Shown: positions 34,174-44,860, counted from the first letter of the stretch. The stretch is 64,000 nucleotides of DNA from Natrarchaeobius chitinivorans (GCF_003841505.1 NZ_REGA01000004.1:62001-126000); one strand, 5' to 3'. Translations and numbers: made by a program. The notes: a model not told the origin generated them from the sequence alone.

Positions 34174-34214
34174 TAGTCGGGGACCACTCGAGTGTAGTCG
34201 GGGACCACTCGAGT
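34173..34214. repeat. 21-bp perfect tandem duplication
   Basis: GTAGTCGGGGACCACTCGAG at 34173 recurs unchanged at 34194, including one further base; both copies lie immediately after the right end of family B copy 3 and before the transducer gene's 3' end. Confidence 0.85.
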
Positions 34215-34270
34215 GAGTTGAAAAGAAGCGCTACGTCTGCCAGGGGATTCCGAACCGAAATCCGACCGGT

Positions 34271-36811
34271 TCAGCTGTCGTCGGAGTTCTCGTCCTCGAA
34301 CTGGAACACGGCCTCGTCGTCGGTCGTGGGTCCGTCATCGCGTTCGTCCGGTCCGGACACGGAATCGTCGCCGACCGAATCGCTCTCGCTCCCGTCGGCT
34401 GAGCCGTCCTCACCAACCGGTGTCGCTCGAGGTCCCTCGACCGCAAGAGGATCCGGGTCGGCGTCTCCACTGCGTTCGTCGGCCCCGCCTTCCCCGGTAC
34501 CGCCGGCGTCACCGTCAGAATCGTCCTCGTCGATCGTGAGAGTGGCGATACCTGCGCCCGTCTCGTCGATCTCGGTGTCGAAGTGATCGAGTGCCTCCGA
34601 GAGCTGCGTCGCCTGCTGGGAGAGCTGTGAGGCCGATCCCGAAACCTCCGTCAGCGCCGTCGTCTGCTCTTCTGCTGCGGCGGCGACGCTTTCGGCTTCG
34701 GCCGTCGTCTCCTCGGTGATCGTCGCCGCCTCGTCGACGATCGCGACGGCTTCCTGGGTGGTCGCTGCCTGTTCTTCGGTCGCCGCGGAGATCTCCTGAA
34801 CGCCGGTGTTCGTCTCTGCGGCGTACTCCGCGATCTCCTCGAGGGCCTCGACGGCCTGTTCGACCTGATCGCTCGCCGACTCGAGTCGCATGCTCGTCTC
34901 CTCGACTTCCTCCGCGGACGCGACCGTCTGCTCGCGGATGCTCTCGAGTCGCGATTCGATCTCGACCGCCGCCGTCTTCGCATCGCCCGACAGCTCTTTG
35001 ATCTCCTGTGCGACGACCCCGAACCCTTCGCTGTCGTCCCCGCTCGCAGACCGGGACGCTTCGATGTTGGCGTTGAGCGCGAGCATGTTGGTCTGTTCTG
35101 CGATCTGCTGGATCTGCTCGATCAGTTCGTCGATCTGACTCACCTCGGACTCGAGCTCCCGAATCTCTTCGACGGCCCGCTGGGCTTCGGTTTCCGTCTC
35201 CGTCATGCTCTCGATCGCGTCCGTCGCGGCCTCCTGGCCCGCCTGGCCCGTGTTCGCCGTTCGAGCGGCGAGGTCCGCGACTTCGTTCGACGACGCCGCG
35301 ATCTCTTCGGTCGTCGTCGAGAGATCCGACATCTCGCCGGTCGCCTGCTGGAGCGACTGGTTCTGTCGTTCCGAGCCGCTGGATATCTCCTGGACGGACT
35401 CGCTGATCTGTTCGCTCGCGGATCGGACTTCCTCGCTCGAGGCGGTGACCTGCTCGCTCGCGATCGCGACCTGCGTTGCAAACTCCTGCAGGTCGGCGAT
35501 GGTGGCCTCGATGTCCTCGAGCATTTCGTTGAAGTCCTCGCCGACGGTCCGCATCGCCTCGTTGTCGGTTTCGACGTCCGCACGAACCGAGAGATCGCCG
35601 GCGGCGGCCGCACCCATCACCGACCGATACTCATCGGCGGCGTCCTCGAGTTGGTCGTTGAGCCGCTGGACTCGTTCGCGCTCCGTCTCGGCTTCCTCGC
35701 GGGCCGACTGGGCCTCGTTGATCTGTTCTCGCAGCGAATCGCGCATCGCACCGAAACTGCGGTACAGCGACCCAATTTCGTCCGCACGCCCGCTCTGAAG
35801 GTCGACGGAGAGGTCCCCTCCTTCCATCGTCTGGGCCCGGTTTCGGAGCCGGTTCAGGTCCCTCGAGACGCTCCGCCCGCCGACGAGTGCCGCCCCGACG
35901 AAGACGAGTCCGGTCAGGGCGATCGTGACGATGAAACTCGTCTGTACTTCGTCTCTGACGGCGAACGCCGACTCCTGTGGCGTCGTCGTCACGACGTACA
36001 GGTCGTCGTTTCCGAGCGACGAGTACGTGTAGATCTGATCGCCGCTCTCGAGTTGTCCGACGCCCTCGACGGTCGGATCGACGACCGACGAATCGACGCC
36101 GGTGGATCCCAACACGGCATCTCCGTTCTCGTTGACGACGACGGTATCGGCACCGTCGATCGCCTGTGGGAGATCCGGACCGGCGCGTTCGGCGTTGATC
36201 TCGCCGACGATGACGTGATCCGGCGACAGCGACAGTCGCTGTCCGATCGCGATCGCCTCCTCGCCGGCGGTCACGTCCGCACCCTCGAAGCTGGTGTGGC
36301 GTTCCGTCGTGACGAACGAGTGCTGGTCGGCCGCCTCCTCGTCGATCCGGTCGAACATGTTCCCGCCGACAGCGTCCTGGTTCGAACTACCGATCACCTC
36401 GCCGGTCTGTCGATCGACGAGGTGTAACTGCGAAAAGCCGCTTCCGTACACCTGCTGTTGGAGGAATATCGTCGCACTGTCTGGATCAGTCGTATCTAAC
36501 CCCGGTGCCTGCTCGATGTCCCGAAGCTCCTGTTTGCGCTCGTCGATCCACTGCTCGAGAACGCTCGTGTGCAGTTGTGTCGTCTGCTCGACCTGGTCGT
36601 CCACCTGGCCCTCGAGTTCGTCGCTAATTTCGAGGAAGAAAAACGCGCTGATACCGGCGGTCAACAGAAGAATCGCGACGATCACGACGAGCGTTTTCGC
36701 GATGAGTCGCCGTCTGATCACACCCGGCACGAGGAACGAACCGATCGACCGTTTTCCCGCCGATTCACTCGATTGCTCTGCCGATTGTGACGGATTTGAC
36801 CTGTCAGTCAT
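34271..36811 (-). CDS. Methyl-accepting transducer (Htr family)
   Basis: The 846-residue membrane receptor has two helices (about 38-60 and 287-310) bounding an extracellular sensor of roughly 225 residues, which resembles a Cache domain. HAMP segments follow (about 310-360 and 400-450). The long coiled-coil signalling domain carries the MCP tip IAEQTNMLALNANIEASR near 585-602. Substrate or signal is unknown. The C-terminal 90 residues are an acidic, low-complexity tail. No other chemotaxis gene is adjacent. Confidence 0.92.
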   Translation of the reverse strand: MTDRSNPSQSAEQSSESAGKRSIGSFLVPGVIRRRLIAKTLVVIVAILLLTAGISAFFFLEISDELEGQVDDQVEQTTQLHTSVLEQWIDERKQELRDIEQAPGLDTTDPDSATIFLQQQVYGSGFSQLHLVDRQTGEVIGSSNQDAVGGNMFDRIDEEAADQHSFVTTERHTSFEGADVTAGEEAIAIGQRLSLSPDHVIVGEINAERAGPDLPQAIDGADTVVVNENGDAVLGSTGVDSSVVDPTVEGVGQLESGDQIYTYSSLGNDDLYVVTTTPQESAFAVRDEVQTSFIVTIALTGLVFVGAALVGGRSVSRDLNRLRNRAQTMEGGDLSVDLQSGRADEIGSLYRSFGAMRDSLREQINEAQSAREEAETERERVQRLNDQLEDAADEYRSVMGAAAAGDLSVRADVETDNEAMRTVGEDFNEMLEDIEATIADLQEFATQVAIASEQVTASSEEVRSASEQISESVQEISSGSERQNQSLQQATGEMSDLSTTTEEIAASSNEVADLAARTANTGQAGQEAATDAIESMTETETEAQRAVEEIRELESEVSQIDELIEQIQQIAEQTNMLALNANIEASRSASGDDSEGFGVVAQEIKELSGDAKTAAVEIESRLESIREQTVASAEEVEETSMRLESASDQVEQAVEALEEIAEYAAETNTGVQEISAATEEQAATTQEAVAIVDEAATITEETTAEAESVAAAAEEQTTALTEVSGSASQLSQQATQLSEALDHFDTEIDETGAGIATLTIDEDDSDGDAGGTGEGGADERSGDADPDPLAVEGPRATPVGEDGSADGSESDSVGDDSVSGPDERDDGPTTDDEAVFQFEDENSDDS

Positions 36812-37029
36812 CGTTTACGACCCGTAGCGTAGCGTCCGTTGTCCCGTCCTGTCACCGTTCGTATATACCGCGAGTAATTACTCATGTCAGATCTGATGTT
36901 TATCTACTTCATTTCCCAATTACCAATAAACCTTACTCTCCCCCGGTCGCCAGTTGTTTCAAACGTCCAACAGCCCGAGGTCGATCCGTCGGCTTCTCTC
37001 GGCCGAAATATAGTACCGACTGCAACGAT

Positions 37030-37482
37030 TCACACGTCGAAGACGACGTACGCCTCCCAGTCGTCGTCAGTTCGCTCGAGTCGCATCTCCGAGTACGTCA
37101 CCGCCTTGATCTCTCGGGCGGAGATCCCGGCGAGTGGAACGCCCCGGGCGCTGGCCTCGAGTTGCCAGACTGCCCCGGAGTCGTCGTTTCGCCCTGTAGA
37201 CGTCTCGTCCGGTTCGTCGATGGCGTCGACGCGATGATCGACGGGGAGTTCCCCACGGACGTCACGTCGGTAGATCAGTTCGTCGAGATAGTCGAACAAC
37301 AGCGCTTCGCGGTTTTCGGCGACGACCGAGACCGAGAACCGTTCGCCGGCCCGGCCGATTTCGTCCTCGTCGCAAGACGCGGCTGCGAGTCCGTTGGCGA
37401 CCGCGGCGAACGTCGACTCGAGGGAGTCTCCGGTGGCCGCGACTGCGATATCGGCCGTGTGATCGCACAGTTCGTACTCCAT
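37030..37482 (-). CDS. Archease
   Basis: The 150-residue protein has the archease start YELCDHTADIAVAATGDSLES, EALLFDYLDELIYRRDV in the centre and EIKAVTYSEMRLER near the end. Archease activates the RNA ligase RtcB in tRNA splicing and RNA repair. An acidic stretch (DEPDETSTGRNDDSG) is inserted around residues 88-103, consistent with halophilic adaptation. No rtcB is in the window. Confidence 0.92.
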   Translation of the reverse strand: MEYELCDHTADIAVAATGDSLESTFAAVANGLAAASCDEDEIGRAGERFSVSVVAENREALLFDYLDELIYRRDVRGELPVDHRVDAIDEPDETSTGRNDDSGAVWQLEASARGVPLAGISAREIKAVTYSEMRLERTDDDWEAYVVFDV

Positions 37483-37665
37483 CCGGTGGGACTACGATCG
37501 ATGGTGCCGTATGTGCGTCGCTTCCCGTTGGCGAGGACGAACCTCACAAACCACAACCCCCACGAACGGTTGCGAACACCTGTCTCGGACATGTCGATTG
37601 CGTCTGACGTTACGGAGCGGCGACCGCCGGTGGAATTATATTGGCGACGATGGTAGGGTGTGGTA

Positions 37666-38142
37666 GTGAGCGTCAACATCGACAGTCGAGTCGTCACCCC
37701 GGGGAGTGACGACTTCGTCGACGAAGCCTGGCAGCTCAAGGAAACGATCAACCGCCAGGAAGGCGTACTCAAACAGCGATACGACTTCTTCACCGACGCG
37801 TATCGTCGCTCGACGGTCCACTGCTACGTCCAGGAGGGGGAACTGATCGGGTTCGCCGCCGTCCGCCGCGACGGGTATATCCTCTTTCTCGCCGTCAGCC
37901 AGGAGTGTCGTGGGGAGGGGATCGGAAAGCGACTGGTCGCTCGCGTCGCCGAAGATCACGAGACGATTACCTGTCACGCCCGCACGAGCAACGACAACGC
38001 CCTCCAGTTTTACGAACACCTCGGGTTCGAGATCAAACGGCGGATCGACGACTATTACGAAGACGGCGGAGACGCCTACTACCTCAAACTCGGTTCCGAC
38101 GTCGGAATTACCGGGCGTATCTCGGAACTGATGCGCAGATAA
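37666..38142 (+). CDS. GNAT-family N-acetyltransferase
   Basis: The 158-residue protein has a GNAT core: LIGFAAVRRDGYILFLAVSQECRGEGIGKRL, with the acetyl-CoA loop QECRGEGIGK, and NALQFYEHLGFEIKRR. A typical role is protein or small-molecule acetylation, but the target is unknown. The GTG at 37666 is preferred because a TATA box AATTATATT (37634-37642) lies about 28 nt upstream. The frame also opens with a GTG at 37660. Confidence 0.85.
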   Translation: MSVNIDSRVVTPGSDDFVDEAWQLKETINRQEGVLKQRYDFFTDAYRRSTVHCYVQEGELIGFAAVRRDGYILFLAVSQECRGEGIGKRLVARVAEDHETITCHARTSNDNALQFYEHLGFEIKRRIDDYYEDGGDAYYLKLGSDVGITGRISELMRR

Positions 38143-38201
38143 GCGCCGCCCTCGAACATTCGGCAGGATTATACGCCCCCACTCACGACTACTCGAGTCG
38201 T

Positions 38202-39377
38202 ATGGAGGAGCGAACGAGGGCCTATCTTCGTGGGCGGTTTCGCGACCATTACCGCCGCGTAGAGATCACCCCACCGCCGGCGGCCAACGAACGCGAGTGG
38301 GGCTTTATTCCCTGGACCGACGGTCCCGGAACGACGATGGTTCGACACCGTTCGCTGCTCGAGTTGGGCGACCTCTCGGAGTTTCTCGTCCGGAAGCGAC
38401 CGCGACACGTCTACTTCTCTGCGGGCCGGTTCCGGGACCCCGGCGCGAGTTCGATGAGCGCGAAAGACTGGCAGTCCGCGGACCTCGTTTTCGACCTCGA
38501 CGCCGACCACCTCCCGAGCGTGACCCTCGGCGAGGACTCCTACGGCGAGATGCTCGCGAAGTGTAAAGACGCGCTCTTGCGGCTGCTCGAGTTTCTCGAG
38601 GACGACTTCGCCTTCGAGGAGCTGGAAGTCGTCTTCTCCGGCGGACGAGGGTATCACGTCCACGTTCGCGACGACGACGTCCGCCACCTCGAGCGCGAAC
38701 ACCGTCGCGAAATCGTCGACTACGTCCGCGGCATCGGACTGGACTTCGAGGAGCTGATCGATACCGAAACCGTCGCCGGACTCGGCCGAAAGACGCCGAC
38801 CGAACGGCGACTGCTCCGAACCGGCGGCGGGTGGGGCGCTCGAACGCACACTCACTTCATGTCGTTCGTCGACGAGTTACTCGAACTCGAGGAAGCGGCC
38901 GCACTCGAGCGACTCCAGGAGTTCGACGGCATCGGCGAGGGGAAGGCACAGGCGACGTTGAACGCCGCCAGAAACAATCGCGACGGGCTCGAGGCGGGCA
39001 ACGTGACGGTACACACGGCGGTCGCACAGCTCGCCGAACGGTTCGCGACGAAGGCGGTCGAGCGGGACGGCGCACCGATCGACGAACCGGTGACGACAGA
39101 TACGAACCGGCTCATCCGGCTTCCGGGGAGCCTCCACGGCGGAAGCGGGCTCGAGACGGTCCGACTCGAACGCGACGAGATCGACGACTTCGATCCGCTG
39201 GTCGACGCAGTCCCGGAGACGTTCCGGGGCCAGGAGATCGCCGTCGACGTAACCGACGGCGGCGAGATCGAACTCGGTGGCGATATCTTTACGGTCCCGG
39301 AGGGCGACCAGTCAGTTCAGGAGTACGTCGGCGTGTTCCTGATGGCACGCGGCAGGGCTGAGAAGGAAAAAGAATGA
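38202..39377 (+). CDS. priS: DNA primase small (catalytic) subunit
   Basis: The 391-residue protein makes RNA primers for replication. The catalytic DxD motif is in LVFDLDADHLP, preceded by PRHVYFSAGRFRDPGA; EELEVVFSGGRGYHVHVRDDDV and TNRLIRLPGSLHGGSGL follow, all PriS-typical. A longer frame to 37905 is rejected because the ATG at 38202 starts the homology and has a TATA box ATTATACG at 38168-38175. It overlaps the GINS gene by 4 nt. Confidence 0.96.
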   Translation: MEERTRAYLRGRFRDHYRRVEITPPPAANEREWGFIPWTDGPGTTMVRHRSLLELGDLSEFLVRKRPRHVYFSAGRFRDPGASSMSAKDWQSADLVFDLDADHLPSVTLGEDSYGEMLAKCKDALLRLLEFLEDDFAFEELEVVFSGGRGYHVHVRDDDVRHLEREHRREIVDYVRGIGLDFEELIDTETVAGLGRKTPTERRLLRTGGGWGARTHTHFMSFVDELLELEEAAALERLQEFDGIGEGKAQATLNAARNNRDGLEAGNVTVHTAVAQLAERFATKAVERDGAPIDEPVTTDTNRLIRLPGSLHGGSGLETVRLERDEIDDFDPLVDAVPETFRGQEIAVDVTDGGEIELGGDIFTVPEGDQSVQEYVGVFLMARGRAEKEKE

Positions 39378-40453
39378 ATCTCGACGAACTACGCTCGGTC
39401 CAGAGCAAGGAGCGCCAGAAAGACAGCCTCCAGAACCTTCGCCCCTCGTTTTACCAGGAAGTCGGCGAGTACATCGCCGACCTCGAGGACGAGCGTGATC
39501 GCGTCGCGGAGCAGGCGGACGATCCCTTCTCGTCGCCCGAAGTCGGACGACTCACCGACGAGATCGAGACCGCGAAGGACGTCGTCGAGGCGGTTTACGA
39601 ACGACGGATGGGGAAACTCGTCAAACAGGCGAGTCTCGCGGCTGCCGGGATGCCGGCCGACGACGAGGGGTTGACGGCCGAGGAGGTCGACCTCTTCGAC
39701 GACCTCGTCGACCGCATCGAGTCGAACAAGACCCGCGTCCTCGACGTCCTCGAGGGGGCCGATCCAGCGGCCGTCGACGCAGAACCGAACGCGACCGAGG
39801 CAGGGGCGGCCGACCGCGAGGGGGAAACCGACCCCGAAGCGAAGACGGGCGCGGATCCCGCAAAGGCGGACTCCGGTGCGGTCGAAACGGAAACCGCCAC
39901 CGGCGTCGAGTCCGAGTCCGGCCACCAGCCACCGTCCGAGACGCCGCGTCCATCTGCAGATGAAACGCCGACGCCACCGCCACAGGAGCCGCCGGACCCC
40001 GAGGCCGAACCCCAGACGACGAGTTCGGACGGGAGCGAGGAGTCGAGTTCGATCACCCCGGCTGACGTCATGGGCGGGAGCCAACCCGCTAGCCCGGACG
40101 ACGATCAGCCCTCGGGCGTGAAATCGGATTTCGAGGCCGATCCACGTCCCGAAAACGATCCCAGCACGGACGGCAGTTCCGGCACCGAACCGGCGGGGAC
40201 GCCGTCTCGAGATTCGAAACCGGAGAGCGGTCGTGCCGGGGGTCCGGATTCCGACGATCGAACGACCGGCGACTCGTCGGCAAACGCGGCCGACGACGTC
40301 GATCGCGTCACCGTCAAGATCACGCGCGACGTCGGTTCGATCCTCGGCGTCGACGACCGCGAGTACACACTCTCCAGCGACGACGTCGTCACGCTTCCGG
40401 AACGGAACGCGACGCCGCTCGTCGAACAGGAGGCGGCCGAACCGCTCGAGTGA
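39374..40453 (+). CDS. DNA replication factor GINS
   Basis: The 359-residue protein has a helical GINS A-domain at about 1-125 (LDELRSVQSKERQKDSLQNL, YERRMGKLVKQASLAAAG) and a C-terminal B-domain-like strand region DRVTVKITRDVGSILGVDDR (about 310-330). A 180-residue linker of acidic residues, Ser, Pro and Thr joins them. GINS supports the replicative helicase; being coupled to priS (4-nt overlap) fits a replisome operon. The linker is much longer than in crenarchaeal homologues and is probably disordered. Confidence 0.92.
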   Translation: MNLDELRSVQSKERQKDSLQNLRPSFYQEVGEYIADLEDERDRVAEQADDPFSSPEVGRLTDEIETAKDVVEAVYERRMGKLVKQASLAAAGMPADDEGLTAEEVDLFDDLVDRIESNKTRVLDVLEGADPAAVDAEPNATEAGAADREGETDPEAKTGADPAKADSGAVETETATGVESESGHQPPSETPRPSADETPTPPPQEPPDPEAEPQTTSSDGSEESSSITPADVMGGSQPASPDDDQPSGVKSDFEADPRPENDPSTDGSSGTEPAGTPSRDSKPESGRAGGPDSDDRTTGDSSANAADDVDRVTVKITRDVGSILGVDDREYTLSSDDVVTLPERNATPLVEQEAAEPLE

Positions 40454-40540
40454 CGCCTGCCGATCGCATCAGTCGGCCGGTTGACCCATCCACAGGGCTG
40501 CTATCGCAACATATACCATCCTCCCCTCTAACACGGGGAT

Positions 40541-41017
40541 ATGCTCGACGTCGGTGACCACGCACCCGAGTTTGCCCTTCCGAATCAGGACGGCGAGATC
40601 GTCCATCGATCCGATTTCGATGGACGACTCGTCGTGTACTTTTATCCGCGCGCGAACACCGAAGGCTGTACGACGGAAGCCTGCGAGTTCGACGACGCGA
40701 AGCCGCAGTTCGACGCCGAAAACGCATCGATCGTCGGTATCAGCGACGACCCCGTCTCTGACCTCGAGTCGTTCGCCGACGAGTACGATCTCTCGTTCGA
40801 CTTGCTTTCGGACGAAAACGGCGAAGTCGCGACGTTGTACGACTCCTACGGGGAAAAACAGATGTTCGGAAACACGTTCGACGGCGTCTTCCGCAACACC
40901 TACGTCGTCGGTCCCGACGGACGGATCGAGGCCGTCTACGAGGGCGTCTCACCCGACGGTCACGCCGCGGAGGTCCTCGAGGCTGTCGAAGACGAATCCT
41001 CGACGGTTACGCCGTAA
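40541..41017 (+). CDS. bcp: Peroxiredoxin (Bcp/PrxQ type)
   Basis: The 158-residue protein is a thioredoxin-fold peroxidase: YFYPRANTEGCTTEACEFDD gives peroxidatic C43 and resolving C48, spaced as in atypical 2-Cys PrxQ enzymes. FALPNQDG and VGISDDPVSDLESFADEY are family features. It detoxifies hydroperoxides. No partner reductase is next to it. Confidence 0.94.
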   Translation: MLDVGDHAPEFALPNQDGEIVHRSDFDGRLVVYFYPRANTEGCTTEACEFDDAKPQFDAENASIVGISDDPVSDLESFADEYDLSFDLLSDENGEVATLYDSYGEKQMFGNTFDGVFRNTYVVGPDGRIEAVYEGVSPDGHAAEVLEAVEDESSTVTP

Positions 41018-41122
41018 CTCCACCCAGCCCCCGTACTCGTAACGCCGTCCGATCGCTCTCGAACTCGTGACGGGACGTGCCGGGACGGGATCGGCTGTAC
41101 GGTCCGGTACCTATCCCGACAG

Positions 41123-42406
41123 ATGACGCTCCCGAAGAACGACCGATCGATCGCGACGTTTACGATGCTCGCACACGGCGTCGTCCACGCCTTCGAACTG
41201 GCGATTCCGATTTTCCTCGTCGTCTGGCTCGACGTCTTCGACGTGTCGGTCGTCGTCGTCGGCATCGTCGTCGCGCTCGGCTACGCCCCGTTCGGTCTCG
41301 GATCGCTCCCGGCGGGGTTGCTCACCGATCGGTACGGACCGAAGCGACTCATCCTGTGGTGTCTCGCCGGGATGAGCGTCTCGTTCGCCTCGCTCGCGCT
41401 CGCGCCGTCGATCCACGCCGTTGCGGCGAGCCTGCTGTGCTGGGGCGTCGTTGCGAGTGTCTATCACCCTGCCGGACTCGCGCTCATCAGCACCGGCGTC
41501 GAAAACCGGGGGACGGTCTTCGCCCGCCACGGTATCGCGGGCAACCTCGGCATCGCGCTCGGCCCGTTCGTAACTGCCAGCCTACTGCTCGTCCTCGAGT
41601 GGCGACTCGTCGCGGTCGCACTCGCGGTTCCGGGAGTCCTCGTGACGATCTACGGCCTGCGCGTGAACTTCGACCCGACCGCCGCGACCGAGGACGACTC
41701 GGCGGCCGACGCAGCCGGATCGCTTTCCGGCGCTGAGTTCGTCTCCAACTCCCGTGGGCTGTTCGCGAGTTCGTTCTTCCTCGTGTTCGCGGTCGTAACG
41801 GCCGTCGGGCTCTACTACCGCGGCGTTCTCACCTATCTACCGGAGATCCTCCACGGACTGCCGGCGATGGCGCGGATCGAGCCGCCGGCCGGACTCGAGG
41901 AGTTCTCCCTCGGCGATTACGTCTACGTCGGACTGCTAGTCGCCGGCATGGCCGGACAGTACGTCGCCGGGAAGCTGACGAGTCGGGTCGCCGTCGCGCG
42001 GGGATTGGCCGTCGTCTTCGTCGTTCTCGCGGGACTGGCGGTCGCGTTCATCCCGGTCTCGTCGATGGGCGTGGTCGCAATCGTGGCCTACTGTGGCGCG
42101 CTCGGGTTTTTCCTGTTCGCCATCGAGCCGTTCTATCAGGAGGCCGTCGCCGTCTACACGCCCGCCGAGACGCGCGGGCTCTCCTACGGCTACACCTACC
42201 TGGGAATGTTCGGCCTCGGCGCGTTGAACATCGCCGTCGGCGGCCTCCTCCTCGATTACGCCTCGCTTACCGCTTTCTTCGCGTCGCTGTCGGCGATCGC
42301 ACTGGTCGGGACGGGTATCGCCGTCGTGCTTCTTTCCAGGCGGTCGCCGGATCGAGCGTCGACCGGGAAAGTCGGCGACGACGAGCCTGCTACTGACGAC
42401 GACTGA
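41123..42406 (+). CDS. Major facilitator superfamily transporter
   Basis: The 427-residue protein has about twelve membrane helices with a central loop near residues 190-205. The MFS loop 2-3 motif reads GLLTDRYGPKRLILW (about 72-86). Substrate cannot be inferred. The stop codon TGA at 42404-42406 is also the first TGA of a family A palindrome. Confidence 0.87.
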   Translation: MTLPKNDRSIATFTMLAHGVVHAFELAIPIFLVVWLDVFDVSVVVVGIVVALGYAPFGLGSLPAGLLTDRYGPKRLILWCLAGMSVSFASLALAPSIHAVAASLLCWGVVASVYHPAGLALISTGVENRGTVFARHGIAGNLGIALGPFVTASLLLVLEWRLVAVALAVPGVLVTIYGLRVNFDPTAATEDDSAADAAGSLSGAEFVSNSRGLFASSFFLVFAVVTAVGLYYRGVLTYLPEILHGLPAMARIEPPAGLEEFSLGDYVYVGLLVAGMAGQYVAGKLTSRVAVARGLAVVFVVLAGLAVAFIPVSSMGVVAIVAYCGALGFFLFAIEPFYQEAVAVYTPAETRGLSYGYTYLGMFGLGALNIAVGGLLLDYASLTAFFASLSAIALVGTGIAVVLLSRRSPDRASTGKVGDDEPATDDD

Positions 42407-42487
42407 TGCGGATTGCTGTAAGTCCTCACCGATCGAGCGCAGAAATGTGGGCGATCGACCGGCAATCAGTCATAGCAAACCGTATGA
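42404..42487. repeat. Dispersed palindrome family A, copy 6 (stop codon inside)
   Basis: TGATGCGGATTGCTGT...CATAGCAAACCGTATGA are the two ends; the inner part ATCGAGCG...GGGCGATCG differs from the other copies. The opening TGA is the stop codon of the MFS gene. It lies between convergent genes (MFS and cdc48), so it would be transcribed from both sides. Confidence 0.85.
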
Positions 42488-42595
42488 GACGGATCGTATC
42501 CTCGAGCCCGGCGAAAACGGTCCGCGAGAAAATCGGTGTCCGCGCCGCGCTCTTAGCGAGGTCCGGTGGCGGTGGTACCGGAGCGTTCGGCCGGG

Positions 42596-44860
42596 TTACT
42601 GGAACGTTCGGCCGAGTTGATCCTCTTCCTGACCCGGTTCGGCCGTATCGAACTCCTCTTCGATCTCCTCGTAGCGCTCTCGCGTTTCGGGAGTGACACT
42701 CGGGTTGACCTCCTCGAGTGCGTGGTCGAAGTGTTCCCTGCCGATCCGGACGTTTTCGATGGTGTCCGGCATCTCCTCGGGGTCGACCGAGTTGATGAAC
42801 TCGCGGCTCGCTTCCATCGACGCTTCGCGACAGACCGCCTCGATGTCCGCACCGACGTACCCCTCGGTCTCGCTCGCGAGTTCCGCGAGGTCGACGGATT
42901 CGGCGAGGGGCTTGTTCCGGGTGTGGACCTCGAAGATCTTCTCCCGAGCGCCCTCGTCGGGGACCGGAACGTGGACGTGACGGTCCAGACGTCCCGGACG
43001 GAGCAGCGCCGAGTCGATCAGGTCCGGCCGGTTCGTCGTCGCGATGACGACGACGTCCTCGAGTTCCTCGAGGCCATCGAGTTCGGTCAGGAGCTGGGAG
43101 ACGACGCGTTCGCCGACGCCGGAGTCACCCTGGCGCTGACCGCGCTTGCCGGCGATCGAGTCGATCTCGTCGAAGAAGATCACGGTCGGTGCGTTCGACC
43201 GGGCCTTCTCGAAGATTTCGCGGACGCCCTTCTCGGATTCGCCGACGTACTTGTTGAGCAGTTCGGGGCCTTTGATCGAGATGAAGTTCGACTCGGCCTC
43301 GTTGGCGACGGCTTTCGCCAGCAGCGTCTTGCCGGTCCCCGGCGGGCCGTACATCATCACGCCCTTGGCCGCTTCGAGGTCCATCGCCTCGAACACCTCG
43401 GGGTAGTCGAGCGGCCACTGGATCGTCTCGCGAAGGCGCTCTTTCGTTCCTTCGAGGCCGCCGACGTCGTTCCAGGTAACGTCGGGCACCTCGACGAAGA
43501 CCTCGCGCATGGCCGACGGCTGGATCCCCTTGATGGCGTCTTTGAAGTCGCGTTCGGTGACCTGCAGCGACTCGAGGACGTCGGCGTCGATCTCCTCGGA
43601 CTCGAGGTCGAGTTCGGGACGGATGCGCCGCAGGGCGTTCATCGCGCTCTCGCGGGCCAGCGACTCGAGGTCGGCACCGACGAAGCCGTGAGTGTTCTCG
43701 GCGTAGCGGTCGAGATCGATCGACTCCGTCAGGGGCATGCCGCGGGTGTGGACCTGCAGGATCTCCTTGCGGCCGTCCTTGTCCGGGACGCCGATCTCGA
43801 TCTCGCGGTCGAAGCGGCCGCCACGGCGAAGCGCGGGGTCGATGTCGTCGACGCGGTTGGTCGCGGCGATGACGGTGACGCGACCCCGTTCCTCGAGGCC
43901 GTCCATCAGCGAGAGGAGCTGTGCGACGACGCGTCGTTCGACGTCACCGCCGGCTTCCTCGCGTTTTGCGGCGATCGAATCGAGTTCGTCGATGAAGATG
44001 ATCGCCGGGGCGTTCTCTTCGGCTTCCTCGAACACCTCACGCAGTTGCTCTTCGGACTCGCCGTAGTACTTCGACATGATCTCCGGACCGGAGATCGTCT
44101 CGAAGTGGGCGTCGATCTCGTTGGCGACCGCTTTCGCCATCAGGGTCTTCCCGGTACCGGGCGGACCGTGCAACAGGACGCCTTTAGGCGGCTCGATGCC
44201 GAGTTGCTGGAACAACTCGGGGTGGCGCATCGGCAGTTCGATCATCTCGCGAACCTGATCGAGTTCGTCGTCCAGGCCGCCGATGTCCTCGTAGGTGACG
44301 TTCGGCACGCCCTCGGCGGAGGGGCCGCCGGCCGTACTGACCTGCTCGGCGGGCGTCTCGGAGATGTCGATACTCGTCGAGTCGGTGATGACGACCGTCC
44401 CGCTCGGCGAGGTACTCGCGATCTTCAGCGGAACGGACTGTCCCGAACTCGCCATCGGGCCGAACGAGAGCGAAAACGGCACTGTCTGGCCCTCGGTGAC
44501 GGCCTGACCGCTCAGTTTGTCACGAACGAGCGGACCGATGTCGCCCCGGATCCGGAGGTTCTGCGGGAGCGCGACCGAAACCGACTTGGCCGGCTTGACG
44601 TCCGCGCGTTCGATCGTCACGCGGTCGTCGATCCCGACGTCGGCCTCCTGGCGCAGGCGGCCGTCGATACGGACGATTCCGTTCCCCTCGTCCTCGGGGT
44701 ATCCCGGCCAGACGCGCGCGACGGCCTGTTCGTCCCCGTTTCCAGTGATGACGATGTAGTCCCCGTTCTCGAGGTCGAGTTCGCGCATCGACACGCGGTC
44801 GATCGCCGCGAGTCCACGACCCGCGTCCTTTTGCTTGAGGGGTTTGACGGTGAGTTTCAT
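42596..44860 (-). CDS. cdc48: AAA+ ATPase Cdc48/VAT
   Basis: The 754-residue unfoldase has an N-terminal double-psi barrel domain (1-185, starting [20 protein letters not shown]), the D1 AAA module with Walker A GPPGTGKT at 232-239 and Walker [10 protein letters not shown] near 292, and D2 with GPPGTGKT near 505 and IFFDEIDS near 565. It extracts and unfolds proteins for the proteasome. It is downstream of a small protein whose stop overlaps its start, suggesting co-regulation. A C-terminal [13 protein letters not shown] tail may contact the proteasome, as inferred in other archaea. Confidence 0.97.
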   Translation of the reverse strand: MKLTVKPLKQKDAGRGLAAIDRVSMRELDLENGDYIVITGNGDEQAVARVWPGYPEDEGNGIVRIDGRLRQEADVGIDDRVTIERADVKPAKSVSVALPQNLRIRGDIGPLVRDKLSGQAVTEGQTVPFSLSFGPMASSGQSVPLKIASTSPSGTVVITDSTSIDISETPAEQVSTAGGPSAEGVPNVTYEDIGGLDDELDQVREMIELPMRHPELFQQLGIEPPKGVLLHGPPGTGKTLMAKAVANEIDAHFETISGPEIMSKYYGESEEQLREVFEEAEENAPAIIFIDELDSIAAKREEAGGDVERRVVAQLLSLMDGLEERGRVTVIAATNRVDDIDPALRRGGRFDREIEIGVPDKDGRKEILQVHTRGMPLTESIDLDRYAENTHGFVGADLESLARESAMNALRRIRPELDLESEEIDADVLESLQVTERDFKDAIKGIQPSAMREVFVEVPDVTWNDVGGLEGTKERLRETIQWPLDYPEVFEAMDLEAAKGVMMYGPPGTGKTLLAKAVANEAESNFISIKGPELLNKYVGESEKGVREIFEKARSNAPTVIFFDEIDSIAGKRGQRQGDSGVGERVVSQLLTELDGLEELEDVVVIATTNRPDLIDSALLRPGRLDRHVHVPVPDEGAREKIFEVHTRNKPLAESVDLAELASETEGYVGADIEAVCREASMEASREFINSVDPEEMPDTIENVRIGREHFDHALEEVNPSVTPETRERYEEIEEEFDTAEPGQEEDQLGRTFQ

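Noticed and set aside
37905-38201. Longer N-terminus for primase
   Set aside because: The upstream part overlaps the acetyltransferase gene in another frame, is arginine-rich, and primase homology starts at 38202 with its own TATA box.
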